A stretch of 64,000 nt of DNA from Emiliania huxleyi CCMP1516 (Eukaryota > Haptophyta > Isochrysidales > Noelaerhabdaceae). Made by a program: the position numbers and the translations under genes. The notes below the pieces were generated by a model. It was not told the origin of the DNA, made no database searches, and saw only the letters and a list, made by a program, of their open reading frames with translations. The stretch covers positions 92,045 through 156,044 of the forward strand of contig NW_005202368.1 of assembly GCF_000372725.1 (NCBI RefSeq), written 5' to 3'. Positions 49,583-59,852 of this stretch are shown piece after piece (within the stretch, counting starts at the first letter, position 1; every line of letters starts with the position of its first letter).

Positions 49583-51142
49583 TCACCCGCGACAAAAGGG
49601 CGTCCGATCCGACGCACCGGCGGCGCACGGGCCGCCTTCGCTCGTCGCGGCGGCTTGCTGCTCGAGGACGGCGGCGGCCTCGCGCAACCTCGGCGGTGCG
49701 CGCAGGCTGCGTGCGTGGAAGGGCGAGAGCGTGCGCACACGTGCAGCGCCCTCGGCGTCGGCAGCGGCCTGCCGCCACACGCCCGCAACATAGCGCATGG
49801 AGCGTGGCGTCATGAGCCATCGTCGCGGCCGGCCCTGCGTGAGCGGCCAGAGCTGCGCGATGGCGTCGCGCGAGACGTTGGCGGAGATGGCGTCGAAGAG
49901 CACCGCGTCGGGGTGCGCGCACGACGCGAGCGAGTTGGGGCAGCAATAGTTAGGCGAGGGGCAGCAGAGCGAATCGGAGGCCTCATCGTAGGCAAAGTCG
50001 GAGGGCGACTGGCAGATGCCCGAGGCACGCACCCACTCCATGCGCGGGAGCAGATCGTACACCGGGTTGAGCATGCACGTCGAGCGGCACGGGTTGGAGT
50101 CAAACTGGCCGCGCACGAGCCATCGCAATCCGGGCGGGATGGGCGCATTGGCAGGAGGCGCTGCCCCGGCGGGCGGCGTGGCGGCGGCAGCGGAGCGGGC
50201 GAGGGCGGCGGCGTGCGGCGGCGTGCTCGCTGTTGCGGGTAGGTGGTGCGCTGCGCCGCCGCCCTCCTTGCCGCTGAAGAAGGGCAGCGCACGCATCAGA
50301 CCGAAGACCATGTTGTGCATGAATCCGAGCGGCCAGCTCTTGTTGCGCACGGGGAAGAACTCGTGGCGCGATGAGGCGAGGAAGCAGCGCGTGTAGGCGT
50401 ACGGGAAGGCGATCAGGGCGTCGGGCGCGCGCACGTTGCTCCGCCGCCAGTCGGAGCGCGCGCTCAGCGGGAAGGTGCGCTCCGAGGCGACGGGGTCCGA
50501 GTGGTGCCGCCAGTGGCCGCCAGCTTCGCGCCAAAGCAGCCGGAAGCCGTCGATAGCGGCGGCGTCGCCGAGGATGGCGTATAGGTCGGCCTTGTAGAAG
50601 ACGTCGAAGCGCGTGATCGCCACCGCCGAATAGCTCGTCGCGTGCGCGTGGCACCAGTTGAGGAAGGCGCGCACCGCCGCGCCGAGCGGCAGCAGCTGTG
50701 TGGCCGTCGAGCGCTGCAGCACCGTCGTCACCGCGGCAACGCGCGCGCCAAAGGGATCGAGGAGCGCGGCGCGCGACCCACCCAACTCGCGGTACATCGT
50801 GAGGAAGACGTCGACCGTGTGCCCCGCCCGCTCGTACGGCACCACAAGCCGCGCCACCAGCGACTCCAGGCACTCGCGCTGCGCGCGCTCGCGGCTCGCC
50901 TGGCTCCACCGGTCGATGAGGAAGCTCTCGCGCGCCTCGCCGCGGAAGGTCTGTCCGCGCACGAGCACTGCGAGCGACGGCCGCGCCGGCGCCGGCGCTG
51001 CCGCGCGCGCGCTCCGCCGCGCGAAGCCGCGAGGCGCGGCCGGGCGCAGGTCGCTCGTGCGGGTCGACACGTCGGCCTCGAGAGCCCGCACGTGCTCCAT
51101 GACGCCGGGCCGACGCTGCATCATGCGCTGTTTACGCGGCAC
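49583..51142 (-). CDS. Glycosyltransferase-like protein
   Basis: Up to 519 residues, no intron needed. Core: RPSLAVLVRGQTFRGEARES, then YERAGHTVDVFLTMYRELGG, LPLGAAVRAFLNWCHAHATS, YSAVAITRFDVFYKADLYAI (an RFD-type block), RAPDALIAFPYAYTRCFLAS, and SWPLGFMHNMVFGLMRALPF. After an Ala/Pro-rich insert come Cys-rich ends (NPCRSTCMLNPVYDLLPRME, SDSLCCPSPNYCCPNSLASC). Arrangement resembles algal nucleotide-sugar transferase-like proteins and faintly the 30.6-31.8 kb gene. No N-terminal anchor is clear; the first 50 residues are Arg-rich. Confidence 0.5.
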   Translation of the reverse strand: MPRKQRMMQRRPGVMEHVRALEADVSTRTSDLRPAAPRGFARRSARAAAPAPARPSLAVLVRGQTFRGEARESFLIDRWSQASRERAQRECLESLVARLVVPYERAGHTVDVFLTMYRELGGSRAALLDPFGARVAAVTTVLQRSTATQLLPLGAAVRAFLNWCHAHATSYSAVAITRFDVFYKADLYAILGDAAAIDGFRLLWREAGGHWRHHSDPVASERTFPLSARSDWRRSNVRAPDALIAFPYAYTRCFLASSRHEFFPVRNKSWPLGFMHNMVFGLMRALPFFSGKEGGGAAHHLPATASTPPHAAALARSAAAATPPAGAAPPANAPIPPGLRWLVRGQFDSNPCRSTCMLNPVYDLLPRMEWVRASGICQSPSDFAYDEASDSLCCPSPNYCCPNSLASCAHPDAVLFDAISANVSRDAIAQLWPLTQGRPRRWLMTPRSMRYVAGVWRQAAADAEGAARVRTLSPFHARSLRAPPRLREAAAVLEQQAAATSEGGPCAAGASDRTPFCRG

Positions 51143-51566
51143 TCGCGTGCGCGCGCATGCAGCGACGTCGTGTTCTGGTCCTCGAGCGCATGGCGGCGCA
51201 GCATGTTGTCAGGCGCTTGTCGGCGCCGTCGCAGTCTGGGGCGCCCTTCTCTCTTGCCAAAGAGGGTCAATTTTGTCGCGCCCTGCACCCGGGTGCTGGG
51301 CGGGCCGTTCCGTGGAAAGACGCGGACGAGAACGGCGCTTCACTGTAAGGGCGTGTGAATGACGGACGCCGCCGCGTTGCCAGCTTTTGCGCCTCGTATC
51401 AAGATACTCACTCACACACCTCCCTTTCACACCTCCCTTTGATCATGTCTCCAAAAAATTAGATTCTTATCTTTTTGCCCCCCTCCGAGTGTGTCGAGAG
51501 AGAGAGAGATTTTTATTAACCAACAAGAAATCACGACTCTCACAGTGATTTGGGCTCGGCAGCTTG
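51143..51566. other. Intergenic region
   Basis: No gene seen. The segment from 51497 (GAGAGAGAGAGATTTTTATT, then ACTCTCACAGTGATTTGGG) is a diverged copy of 52373-52440. Confidence 0.45.
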
Positions 51567-52301
51567 TTAGCCCTCAGCCGAAGCTGGGGCCGGTCCCGTA
51601 GCCGAGAGAGCCCGCGCCGATGAGTTCGACGCGGTCGGGGGGGCCTTGCGGAGAGGCCAGCGAGGTGGCGATCGCTGTACTTCATGGTCGTCATCAAGTG
51701 ACCGGCTGACAAGCCAGAGGTCGATACTCTGGACGACCCATAGGATGCCACGAATGCCTGAAGGAGAGGGAGGCGAGGCCAGAGGCAGGCTCAGCTGCTC
51801 TCGGGTGATCCCGCTTTGGAGGCTGAAGGACCCGATGGTCCTGTCACATTCGCGTTCCGAGTCGTGGGGGTAGAAGAATTCGAGTAGAAATCGAGTCAGC
51901 ACTTCCTTGTAGTACAGCGGACCGCCAGGCTCGCCGGCAGCATCCGCAGGGAGGCAGCATATGAGGCACCAGTTTTCTGGAGAGCTCAGCAGCTGCGGCC
52001 GCGGTGGCAGAGTCGGCCGCGGTTCGAGCGAGCAGCTTTTGGCTGCGGGTTCGAATCGCGGAAGGCTCATGCCCTCGCGGAGCGACGCGGGTCGCGCGGC
52101 GTGCGCGTGTGCGAAATGCGACAAAAGACGAAAGACGACAGGCGCCTGAGCGCTGTACGCCTGAACTTTTGTCGCCGCAATCGCCACCGCCGCCATCTTG
52201 ACGAGCAGCGCGAGCGCGCTCGTCGGCGGCCAGCCGTCGCGGGCCGGGCCGAGCCCGGCCTCAACCGGCCGCGCCGCCGCAGCAGGCCCGGAGGCCCACA
52301 T
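51567..52301 (-). CDS. Hypothetical protein
   Basis: Up to 244 residues from MWASGPAAAARP. Segments look protein-like: QLLSSPENWCLICCLPADAA, GPLYYKEVLTRFLLEFFYPH, GSFSLQSGITREQLSLPLAS, IRGILWVVQSIDLWLVSRSL. No family recognised; it could be several exons. Confidence 0.35.
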   Translation of the reverse strand: MWASGPAAAARPVEAGLGPARDGWPPTSALALLVKMAAVAIAATKVQAYSAQAPVVFRLLSHFAHAHAARPASLREGMSLPRFEPAAKSCSLEPRPTLPPRPQLLSSPENWCLICCLPADAAGEPGGPLYYKEVLTRFLLEFFYPHDSERECDRTIGSFSLQSGITREQLSLPLASPPSPSGIRGILWVVQSIDLWLVSRSLDDDHEVQRSPPRWPLRKAPPTASNSSARALSATGPAPASAEG

Positions 52302-52697
52302 GGCGGCCGACCAGCTGATAAGGAGTCTTTCTCTCTTCTGTGTGTCGTCGTCTGTCGTCTGTCTCTTGTGAGAGAGAGAGAGAGAGATTTTTAGCAATAC
52401 CAAACAACTCTAACACTCACACGTAATTTGGGGCCTGGAGCCCTGTTCACGCGCGCGCGAGACGTGCAGACAGGGTTGCCAGGTTGAGAGCGTTTTGTTT
52501 GTTGCTCTTGTGTCGGTCACTGTGTGTACGTCATATCGGTCATGATAACAAGCACGGTCGATCCGTCGAAGCGATACACTCGTTCCTATCACGTTGGACG
52601 GCTTGCACGGAGCCTGTGCCGGCACACAGGAAGACGTGTAAGATTTTATTTATTATTTGTTATTTAGGCCACACGCGGCACCGCAACACACAGAGAG

Positions 52698-54024
52698 TCA
52701 CCATGACGCGCGGGCCGACTTGATGTCCGTCCGCACGCGACTCCCCTTTTTGACCACGACCCCCGCCTGCCACTCCACGAAGCCCGTCTGCGTCCTCCGG
52801 TCCGTGCCGTTCATGTTGACCTGCGGCGCGGTCGGGTCGGGCTGGTTCTTGAGCCAGCACCAACCCTTGCGCGACCCCTTCGGGAGCTGCGCCGGCGCGA
52901 AGCACATCTCGAGCGGGCAAAACACAAAGACGTTGCACGGCATGTAGTACGGCTGCTCCGGCGTCAGCTCGAGGCAGCGCCTGCCGCGATATCAGCAGTA
53001 CTGAGGCGCCGACTGCCGCGGTGTCTGTCTTATCCACACTCAGTAAAAGGTGAGCAGCGAGGCCCGACTGCCGCAGTCCGCCAGCGACGAGGTCCATATC
53101 TCCCCTTATCTCCCCATATCTCCCCATATCTCCGCCTGCCGCAGTCGCCAGTGACGAGGTCCATATCTCCCATATCTCCCCATGTCTCCGCCTGCCGCAG
53201 TCCGCCAGCGACGAGGCGATGTGGTCGGAGCCCCAGCGGAGCGCGTACCCGTCCATGTCCATGTGGTCGAATGAGACCACCTGATGTGCGGCCAGACCCG
53301 TGTTTCGCCTCTCCATCTGTCAAGGACACCTCGCGCTCCGACGCGAAATCGGGAGATGTGGGGAGATATGGGGAGATATGGGGAGATGTGGGGAGATGTG
53401 GGGAGATATGGACCTCGCGCTCCGACCCGAACTCGGCGCGGTTGGCCTCGACGCGCCGCCTGAGGCTCCACGGCTGCGCCTTCTCGTGAACCTACGGCAC
53501 ACGTGTCCCGGACGTGTCGTGGACGCGTCCGCCGGAGGCCCCATCGCTGCGCCTTCTCGCGTGCACCTCCCTCTCGCTCTGCGGCTGCGTCGCCTCGACC
53601 GCCGCCTGCGCCTCGGCGGTGGCGAAGCCGAGCGTTACCATGTACTTGACGAGGGCAGCCTGGTCAGTCAGTCATCAGCCGAGATCACCCGAGATTGGGC
53701 ATCAGCGTTGCCGTGTGCTACTACGACGGCCTGGCTAGCGCTCAGGGCGGTCGCCGTTGGCGGCGGCCGCGAGCTGGGAGGAGAGAGCGACGACGGAGGC
53801 GGAGGCGGAGAGAGCGACGGGAGGGCTCCGCTGTTGATGAGGAGAGTGATGTCTGCCGCCGAGAGGCGAGAATCATCAGTCGGCGTCTCAAAGGGGCGCA
53901 GCTCGCTGCCGCCAATCCGACGGCGAGTGTGACGCGCCTGCCGGAGCACCCGCTCTGGGCTGGCAGAGACCCGTGACGTCTCGAAGAGGAGGAGGGCGAG
54001 CAGCGCGGCGGTGGCCAGACCCAT
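52698..54024 (-). CDS. Secreted PAN/apple-like protein, five exons
   Basis: Exons 54024-53707, 53659-53567, 53491-53414, 53316-53192, 52980-52698 total 897 nt, 298 residues in frame. Signal peptide (MGLATAALLALLLFETSRVS), a Pro/Ser linker, then a short UBA-like helix pair (AALVKYMVTLGFATAEAQAA). The C-terminal domain reads VVSFDHMDMDGYALRWGSDH, IASSLADCGRRCLEL, MPCNVFVFCPLEMCFAPAQL, then GWCWLKNQ. Its Cys spacing (C..C...C...C...C...C) and WLK motif recall PAN/apple adhesion domains, a tentative match. Intron 1 (47 nt) and intron 4 (211 nt) are GC-AG, introns 2 and 3 (75, 97 nt) GT-AG. All four introns lie between direct repeats of exon sequence. Introns 3 and 4 contain GGGGAGATATG arrays, and intron 4 also holds two extra exon copies. 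Confidence 0.65.
53092..53189 (-). repeat. GGGGAGATATG arrays with exon copies (intron 4)
   Basis: Two arrays of GGAGATATGG units (53092-53133, 53159-53189) are separated by about 25 bp matching the exon end CTCGTCGCTGGCGGACTGCG. That exon stretch is thus present three times: about 53064-53091, 53134-53158 and 53190-53215. Confidence 0.85.
53328..53426 (-). repeat. GGGGAGATATG array between 15-bp direct repeats (intron 3)
   Basis: ACCTCGCGCTCCGAC occurs at 53328-53342 and 53412-53426; the 69 bp between are six GGGGAGAT(A/G)TG units. Confidence 0.9.
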
Positions 54025-54393
54025 CGCAGCAGCATGACAGTTGCAACGCGATGGTGGCGCATGGCCGCCGGCGGTGCTGCTGCGCATCACGCCGACCCGA
54101 CCCTGAGCTTCTCTAGAGACTTGAGCGCAGCCGCTCCGGACGGGGAGCGATTAGACAGGGGGAGAGGGCCTGTGTCTCCAGTATCGAGAGCTGCGCGAGC
54201 CCGCGTGTTATGCCGTGCCCGCGCGGCATACAGCGGGTGTTTTTTCTTTTTCAGTGAAACCGTGATCGCCCGTCTAGCGTCCACCCATACCGCGTTGGTG
54301 TCCCAGTCGTTGTATAAAATGAACTCGGTGGCCGACGTCTCCAGTATCGAGGCTGCGCAAGCACGTGTTGCGTGTCCCGGCGGCCGGGCACCA
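54025..54393. other. Upstream region of the PAN-like gene
   Basis: GTCTCCAGTATCGAG followed by GCTGCGC occurs twice (about 54173 and 54338), a diverged direct repeat. No gene supported. Confidence 0.4.
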
Positions 54394-54530
54394 GAAAAAA
54401 AAAATCTGCACAGATGGGAGGACGGCACGCCGCCACCACACAGGGACTTTAAGGAGAGGGGTGTGGTTCGCTAGCCGTCGCCCACCCTTGGGCGTCCGCC
54501 TCTTCCTATCTCTCTTCGCAGTCTCTCTCC
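54394..54530 (-). mobile_element. SINE-like family A copy
   Basis: Reverse complement of the family A core, ending in an A10 run at 54396-54405 (the element tail). The 5' part includes GCGAAGAGAGATAGGAAGAG as in the 9447 copy. Target duplication not identified. Confidence 0.7.
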
Positions 54531-54947
54531 GCTTCTCGCTTCAACCTTCGTGCCACCTCGCGGTCGCCCCCTTACCTACCTACCTATGACGGACGACCGA
54601 AATCACCCCGTTTTTGCCCATTCATTGCAGTTCATCGGGAGGGATCAGATAGCCCGTCGGATCGATCCACGAGCACGACACAGCAACGATGCGTGGGCCT
54701 ATGCGGGGCCGCGCGGCTTAGGGTACCCCCCTAGGCTTAAAAGGGTGAGGTGTCTCTAGCATCTAGGCTTGCAAGCAAGGGGTTGACGTATCAAGCACGT
54801 TAAAAAAAGTGGGAAGGAACTCTATTCACAGCTGCTCAACCTGATTGTCCGGTATGATTGCCCGGTTAGGTACTTTGTTCCAGCTCCGGGGTTTCTTTTT
54901 TGCTCGGCGTCTGGTCTCGAAAAACCTGATATTCCCCTGTCCCCTGA
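54531..54947. other. Region without a supported gene
   Basis: Lower-GC stretch downstream of the SINE-like copy; nothing recognised. Confidence 0.4.
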
Positions 54948-55318
54948 CTAACCATCTGACCACTCATCGACGGGGCTTGGCGAGCGGCCGCGCTGCGGGG
55001 CAGGGCTGGTGAGGATGGGCTCTGGCCACTCGCCCGTGCGGTTGTAACCGCGCATCAGCCGAACGGAGGCCTCGACCGCCCCTCGCGGCAAGCTCTCGAG
55101 CATCTCGAGCAGCTCGCCCGCCGCCATCGCCGCCTCGAACTGCTCCTTCATGCCGAGCGCGCCGCATACCCTGCGGACCGCCTCCTGCTGCACCTCGTCC
55201 GGCGTATCGGTTTCATAGCCGGACGAGTCAGCGGAGGCGGCCCGCTTGGCGGGCGGAGAGTCGGGCGACGGCGAGCGCGACTGGCGCGAGGGCCCGCTGC
55301 CGCGCGCGGACAGCGCGT
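54948..55318 (-). CDS. C-terminal exon of an SR-rich hypothetical protein
   Basis: Reads NALSARGSGPSRQSRSPSPD, a Ser/Arg-Pro region, then SSGYETDTPDEVQQEAVRRV and a helical stretch (ALGMKEQFEAAMAAGELLEM). It ends RSPSPVDEWSDG. Preceded by a TAG acceptor at about 55320; the upstream exon was not identified. Phospho-serine-rich tails like this occur in RNA-processing proteins, but no domain proves it. Confidence 0.45.
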
Positions 55319-55435
55319 TCTAGGCCAAAATCCCCACTGGGCCGAGAGCTGTTTGAATACTTTTTCTGTGATTAGTTTCATTGAAGGCTCCCACGCTTGT
55401 TGGCTGGCAAGCACTTGCCAAAAGGGGCCCGCGAC

Positions 55436-57368
55436 ATGAGCTCGGTGCGGGTCGACAGCCATCAGCCGTGCTGCGGCCTGGCGGCAGCCTCTTCCGACCC
55501 GCCGTCGCCCGTCGCCGCCGCCGCTGAGGTGGGCAGCAGCAGTGGGACCGGCGCCGCTGGTGGCTGCTCGCCGATGCCACGGGTGTGCGGCGTCCGCTTT
55601 GGCTCCGTCGACGTGCTTTACCACAGCGTACATCTCGACGACTCAAAGCTGCCGAGCGACGGCCTCGCACCGCTCGGACTCGGAGAGCTGCAGCGGCGGG
55701 AGCATCTGCAGGTGGACAGCTTCGAGCGGCAGCGGTGCGTGCCGCTCGTTGTCCCTCCTGCGCCTCGCGCATATCCGACAACTCACGCCACTGCCGGTAT
55801 GCCTCAGGTGCGGGCAGCGCTGCGACGGCGGGGCGATGGTGATCCCGCCTGCCGAGAGGGCCTCGCTGGCCGGCATGAAGCGGCAGGCCTCCCTCGAGGC
55901 GATCGAAAAGGTGCGCGTCGGGAGGAAGGGCGGAGAAATGGGGGGGGGGGGGAGGGGGGGGTGCAGGCAGGGCTCAGCTGGTGCCGCTCCCAACGTGGCA
56001 CTCCCAACGCGCATGCGGGGGTAGAGGGGGGGGAGGGGGGGTCGGGCAGGCCGGCTGCCAGGGATGATCCTCTGGCGTGAGCAGGTGAACGAGCAGCTGC
56101 GGCTGGAGCGAGCGAGTTCGGTCCGCGAGTTCATCCAGGCAAACTCTCTCCCGCGCACAAGCCCCCCCCCCTACCCCCGGTTGCTCGCGGGGGGGNNNNN
56201 NNNNNNNNNNNNNNNNNNNNNNNNNNNNNNNNNNNNNNNNNNNNNNNNNNNNNNNNNNNNNNNNNNNNNNNNNNNNNNNNNNNNNNNNNNNNNNNCCCCC
56301 CCCCCCCCCTTTCTTGGTTTTTTTTTTTTTCGGGGGCCCCCCTTTTTTGGGGGGAAGGGCACCCCCTTTTTTTTTAAGGAATTTCCTTTAAAGCGGTGGG
56401 GGGGAGGCATTGGAACCCACGGGGAAGGAAAAAAAAAGGGGGGGCGGGAAAAAAAACGGCCGGGGGGGGGGAAAGGGGGGGGGGATCAACGGGGGGGGGG
56501 GAAACCGGGGTGGGGGGGGCCCCAAAAAAAATGGGGGAGGCAACAGGGGGGGGGGTTTTGTTTCCCAAAATTTTCCAAAAGGGGACGGGGGGTTTGAAAG
56601 GGCACTCCGGGCCCCTCCCCCTTTTGGGGGGAATAGGGGGGGGGGGGGGGGGGCCCCCCCGGTTGGGGGGGGGGGATTTTTCCCCCCCCCCCCCCCCCCC
56701 CCCCAAAAAACACACACATTCCCTCCCCCCCCCCCCCTCCTACCCCCCTCCCCCCCCGCCCCCCCTCCTCCATTCCTGCCACCGCCGCAGCTCTGCCCCA
56801 CTGGCCCTCCCGCCGCGCCCCAGCCCGCATGCAACTCGTAGTCAGTCCCCACACACACCCTCCTCGAGGACACCCTTTCCCCCTCAAGTCAGCCAGTCAG
56901 TCTGACACGCCTCGGAGCATGGAGGGACGGGCCCACACACACACACACACGCTGCACACAATTGGCTCGTGAGCCGACACGTAGCACCGGGTCCGGACTG
57001 CTGGACGCACAGCACACAGCACACAGGACAGCTCACGAGGCGCCCCCTCAAGCAGGCTCGACAACCTCTCCCTGGTCCGCGTCCTCCTCCGCTCGGGCGT
57101 AGAGGCCGCACCGCCCCCGCCGCCGAGCCGCCCGTCCTCGCGGGAGCCGCAGCCCGCGCCGCCGCCGCTCGGCTCGCCGCCGCTCGGCTCGCCGTTTGGC
57201 TCCGCGGCGCGCATCGCTCCCGTCGCCGCGGTGGGCGGCGGGGCGGAGCTCGATGTCTGCGCCGCCGCCGCCCCGGCCGCCGGCCCCGTTGCGTTTCGCG
57301 CAGAGAGTGGCGACGCCGCGGAGAGGGCGGCGGAGGCGTTGGCCGCCGCTGCCTCGACCGAGGTGTGA
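55436..57368 (+). CDS. Hypothetical protein interrupted by the assembly gap
   Basis: Start MSSVRVDSHQPCCGLAAASS (55436). Exon 1 carries VCGVRFGSVDVLYHSVHLDD and LGLGELQRREHLQVDSFERQ. A later exon reads VIPPAERASLAGMKRQASLE then AIEK (about 55835-55905). The next exon reads VNEQLRLERASSVREFIQAN (about 56084-56150). After the N gap and damaged sequence, an exon from about 57060 reads LDNLSLVRVLLRSGVEAAPP and runs through an Ala/Pro-rich tail to the stop at 57368. The first block follows a small motif (V-F-x-x-V-x-V, then x-L-x-D) seen in many algal hypothetical proteins. Linking the last exon to this gene is inference. Confidence 0.4.
56196..56295. other. Assembly gap (100 N)
   Basis: Exactly 100 N characters, a conventional scaffold gap of unknown size. 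Confidence 0.99.
56296..56760. other. Low-quality homopolymer-rich sequence at contig edge
   Basis: Long runs of C, T, G and A with stuttered composition directly after the gap. Looks like error-laden read ends, not biology; frames here should be ignored. Confidence 0.8.
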
Positions 57369-58109
57369 GCTCGCAGGGACAATCCGCTTCGTTGTGCCGC
57401 TCCGAGTCGCCTCTCCCTCCCCGGGCTAGCGTCCGCGCTCCGCGGCCCGAATCTACATGCACGCCGCTTGCCCAACACGCCTCGCGCATGGCCAGTACAT
57501 GGGTGGCCATCGTTTGGAGATACCACCACGCACGTGGAAGGGGGCACCCGCGCAGGAGAGCCGGGCGAGAAGCCAGGGGGGAGAGAATATCCACATGGCA
57601 TGTGCGCACGTCGCGCCCACAGGGGCAGCTGTTTCTAGTTTGTATACGCGTATCGGTCGGTCGTTTCCTTATTTTATAGAGTATGTGCGCTTGAGCGTGC
57701 TCTCTCTGCACGCCGGTGCAGAGACGTTCTGTGAAGACCAGCGCACAGCGCCATAGGACGTGTTTTCTTCTCAATAACAAGGCTGTGAACCGCTCTGTGC
57801 GCTGAAGACGAGACACGTTTCACATACGAGAGCTGCAGCCTGGGAGCTGTGGCGCTGGCGGCACGGCTGCGCTCCTGCAGCGCTCCTGTGGGGGGTGCGT
57901 CTGGCCGCGACGCTGCCACCGACCGTAGGGAGCGGGGGCGACGCGATGCGCGCTGTGTGGCTGATTCTACTGCTATGGCTGCGAAATAGAGAGGCTATGG
58001 GGCAAGTGTCAAGTGTGGTCAGGGAGGTGGCTCTACGTAGAGCCGTACGCCAGTGGCAGTGCGAGCGCGGTTGTGCAGTGCGGGGCGCGAGGGCGTTCCT
58101 CCACGCGCA
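57369..58109. other. Region without a supported gene
   Basis: Nothing recognised on either strand; 3' flank of the gap-spanning gene and of the 58.1 kb minus-strand gene. Confidence 0.4.
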
Positions 58110-58682
58110 TCATTGGGCGATGCGGTACTTCTTGGGGACGCCGTCCACCATGAAGGTGACTTCTGTCAGAGCAGGGTCCTTCCATGGGTCGTACGCACTC
58201 CCTCCCGCGGCGGTGGGCGCGGCAGCCGCTGGAGGCGCATAGGCTGGCGGTGCAGCCGGGGGGGGCGGCGGATCCGCCGGCCAGGGCGCTGAGTCTCGAG
58301 TGGCCTCGCCGGCCGCCGCCGCGCCGCCGCCGCCGGCCTCCGAGCGCTTTGCGAGGTACTCAGCGAAGGATTCCGCCTTGTGGATCGCCTGCTGCTTGCC
58401 CTGTGGGTCGTAGACGGTGGGGGCGTGGTCGCGGGTTGCCTCGCCGCCGCCAAAGCCTACGGCGGGAAGGGGACGCTTTCCTGCCGAGACGCGACGTGGC
58501 CGTGCTGCATTGCGCGTCTGTGGCTCTTGCGCATTGCATTGCGGTGGGAGCACACCTTTCCCGCTGTTCATCGTGGCTCCGCTTGCCCTGGCTGTCGCAA
58601 CACAGCTCCTCGCACCCTGGGTCGCAGCGAGACGAAGTCTTGCCACGTCGGCCAGACCGAGTACCAGGAAGAAGGATCTCAT
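58110..58682 (-). CDS. Hypothetical Pro/Ala-rich protein
   Basis: 190 residues as one frame: MRSFFLVLGLADVARLRLAA, then VGFGGGEATRDHAPTVYDPQ, GKQQAIHKAESFAEYLAKRS, a Pro/Ala-rich linker and YDPWKDPALTEVTFMVDGVP ending KKYRIAQ. The repeated GEATRD(H/S)AP motif (twice) and the conserved-looking C-terminus argue that it is real. No family recognised; an intron in the N-terminal third is possible. Confidence 0.45.
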   Translation of the reverse strand: MRSFFLVLGLADVARLRLAATQGARSCVATARASGATMNSGKGVLPPQCNAQEPQTRNAARPRRVSAGKRPLPAVGFGGGEATRDHAPTVYDPQGKQQAIHKAESFAEYLAKRSEAGGGGAAAAGEATRDSAPWPADPPPPPAAPPAYAPPAAAAPTAAGGSAYDPWKDPALTEVTFMVDGVPKKYRIAQ

Positions 58683-59384
58683 CCCGCACGTGCCACTCGT
58701 TTCTCGCGCCCTGCCGTGTGTCCCGGAGCGTGCAAGAAAGAGAATTCTGCAGTCCGCCCAGGCAGCGCCGGGACGCTCCTCTCCACCGTGATGCTCCTCG
58801 CCATCATCGTCACCACGACGTGTCTGCTACGGACGGGCGTCGCCCGCGACATGCGCACGTAGCCCGACAACTTTCAATCGCTCTGCAAGTCGCGGGCGGC
58901 TCCAACTGTCGATGTCGTCTCGCATTACCGGTACGCAGGCCTAACTGCTCTCTCTCTCCCCCCCCACTCCCCATCGAGACTGAGCCCCCGGTGATGAGGT
59001 CTGAAGCTCACCCATTGAGGAAGTGAGAACTGCTCGGCTCACCCCTGATCCTGCTGAACAAGCTCCTCTTGTAGCTCGATCGGTCACACCGCCATCGCCG
59101 CCGACGGAGAGGGGGGACGACACTGCTTCTGCAGCGTGCACCTCGATCCTGTACCGTCCGTGTTTTAGGTATGTTGTTTGTGATGACCCCCCCAATGAAC
59201 ACACCAGTGAGGGCGGGCGAGACGATCGAGGGGTCCCGTACCACGCGCAATTGACCCTATCCAGTGCTCAAGTGCTCAAGTGCTCAAGTGCTCAAGCGAG
59301 CACTTTTACGTTTGCGGATACGACAACTTGTTCCAGACCGAGTAGATAACACCGGCAACGTAGACGCGGCAGTGACGCCCCGCG
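58683..59384. other. Region without a supported gene
   Basis: A hydrophobic stretch STVMLLAIIVTTTCLLRTGV on the plus strand (58790-58850) could be a membrane helix of an unlinked exon. A TGCTCAAG tetramer repeat lies at 59262-59294. Confidence 0.35.
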
Positions 59385-59852
59385 ATGCTCGACCTCGCCT
59401 TCCTGTTTCCGCTCTCGGCGTGGAGCAGCACGAACGGCCTGATCGTGGAGACGAGCCCGAATACCCTGCAAAAAATCTCCCCATCAGGAAGCTGCCCCGC
59501 CAGTGCCTACGACGACACTGCCCGCACGGTGCGGCTAAACCACCCCCGACCTCCCCACCACCGTGATGTGTGATTGTGGTGAGTTCCGCCGTGCGCTCGT
59601 CAGGGGTGCGCGGTGTCAGGCTTCACCGCGACCATTCCCGCGACCCCTGGGCCAATCGGGGGTTGGGGCGGCGGCTGCGGCGGCGGCGGCTCAAACCACT
59701 ACCGCATGTGCTTCTCCTCGGACCCAACTGACGACTCAGACTGTGGGAGTGGCCTTGGTGTGGGCATATTCCTGTACAGCAGCATGACGTGCGTGCCCAT
59801 CCACCCCCTCCCCCCTCCCCCCTCTGCCGTGATTCCCCGTGGTCCCTGGTGA
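59385..59852 (+). CDS. Possible exons of a Gly/Cys-containing protein
   Basis: Two open stretches: LDLAFLFPLSAWSSTNGLIV, then SPNTLQKISPSGSCPASAYD (59385-59573), and FTATIPATPGPIGGWGGGCG, then NHYRMCFSSDPTDDSDCGSG, GVGIFLYSSMTCVP (59613-59852). The second looks like an extracellular Cys-rich segment. The joining intron is not resolved and no family is recognised. Confidence 0.3.

Noticed and set aside
51995-52070. Possible tRNA: TGGCAGAGTCGG (box A-like) and GGGTTCGAATC (box B-like)
   Set aside because: The acceptor arms do not pair, and there is no room for a variable loop between the putative anticodon and T arms. It also lies in a protein-like frame.
56064-56905. Gly- and Pro-rich frames on both strands
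   Set aside because: Generated by the gap and homopolymer-damaged sequence.
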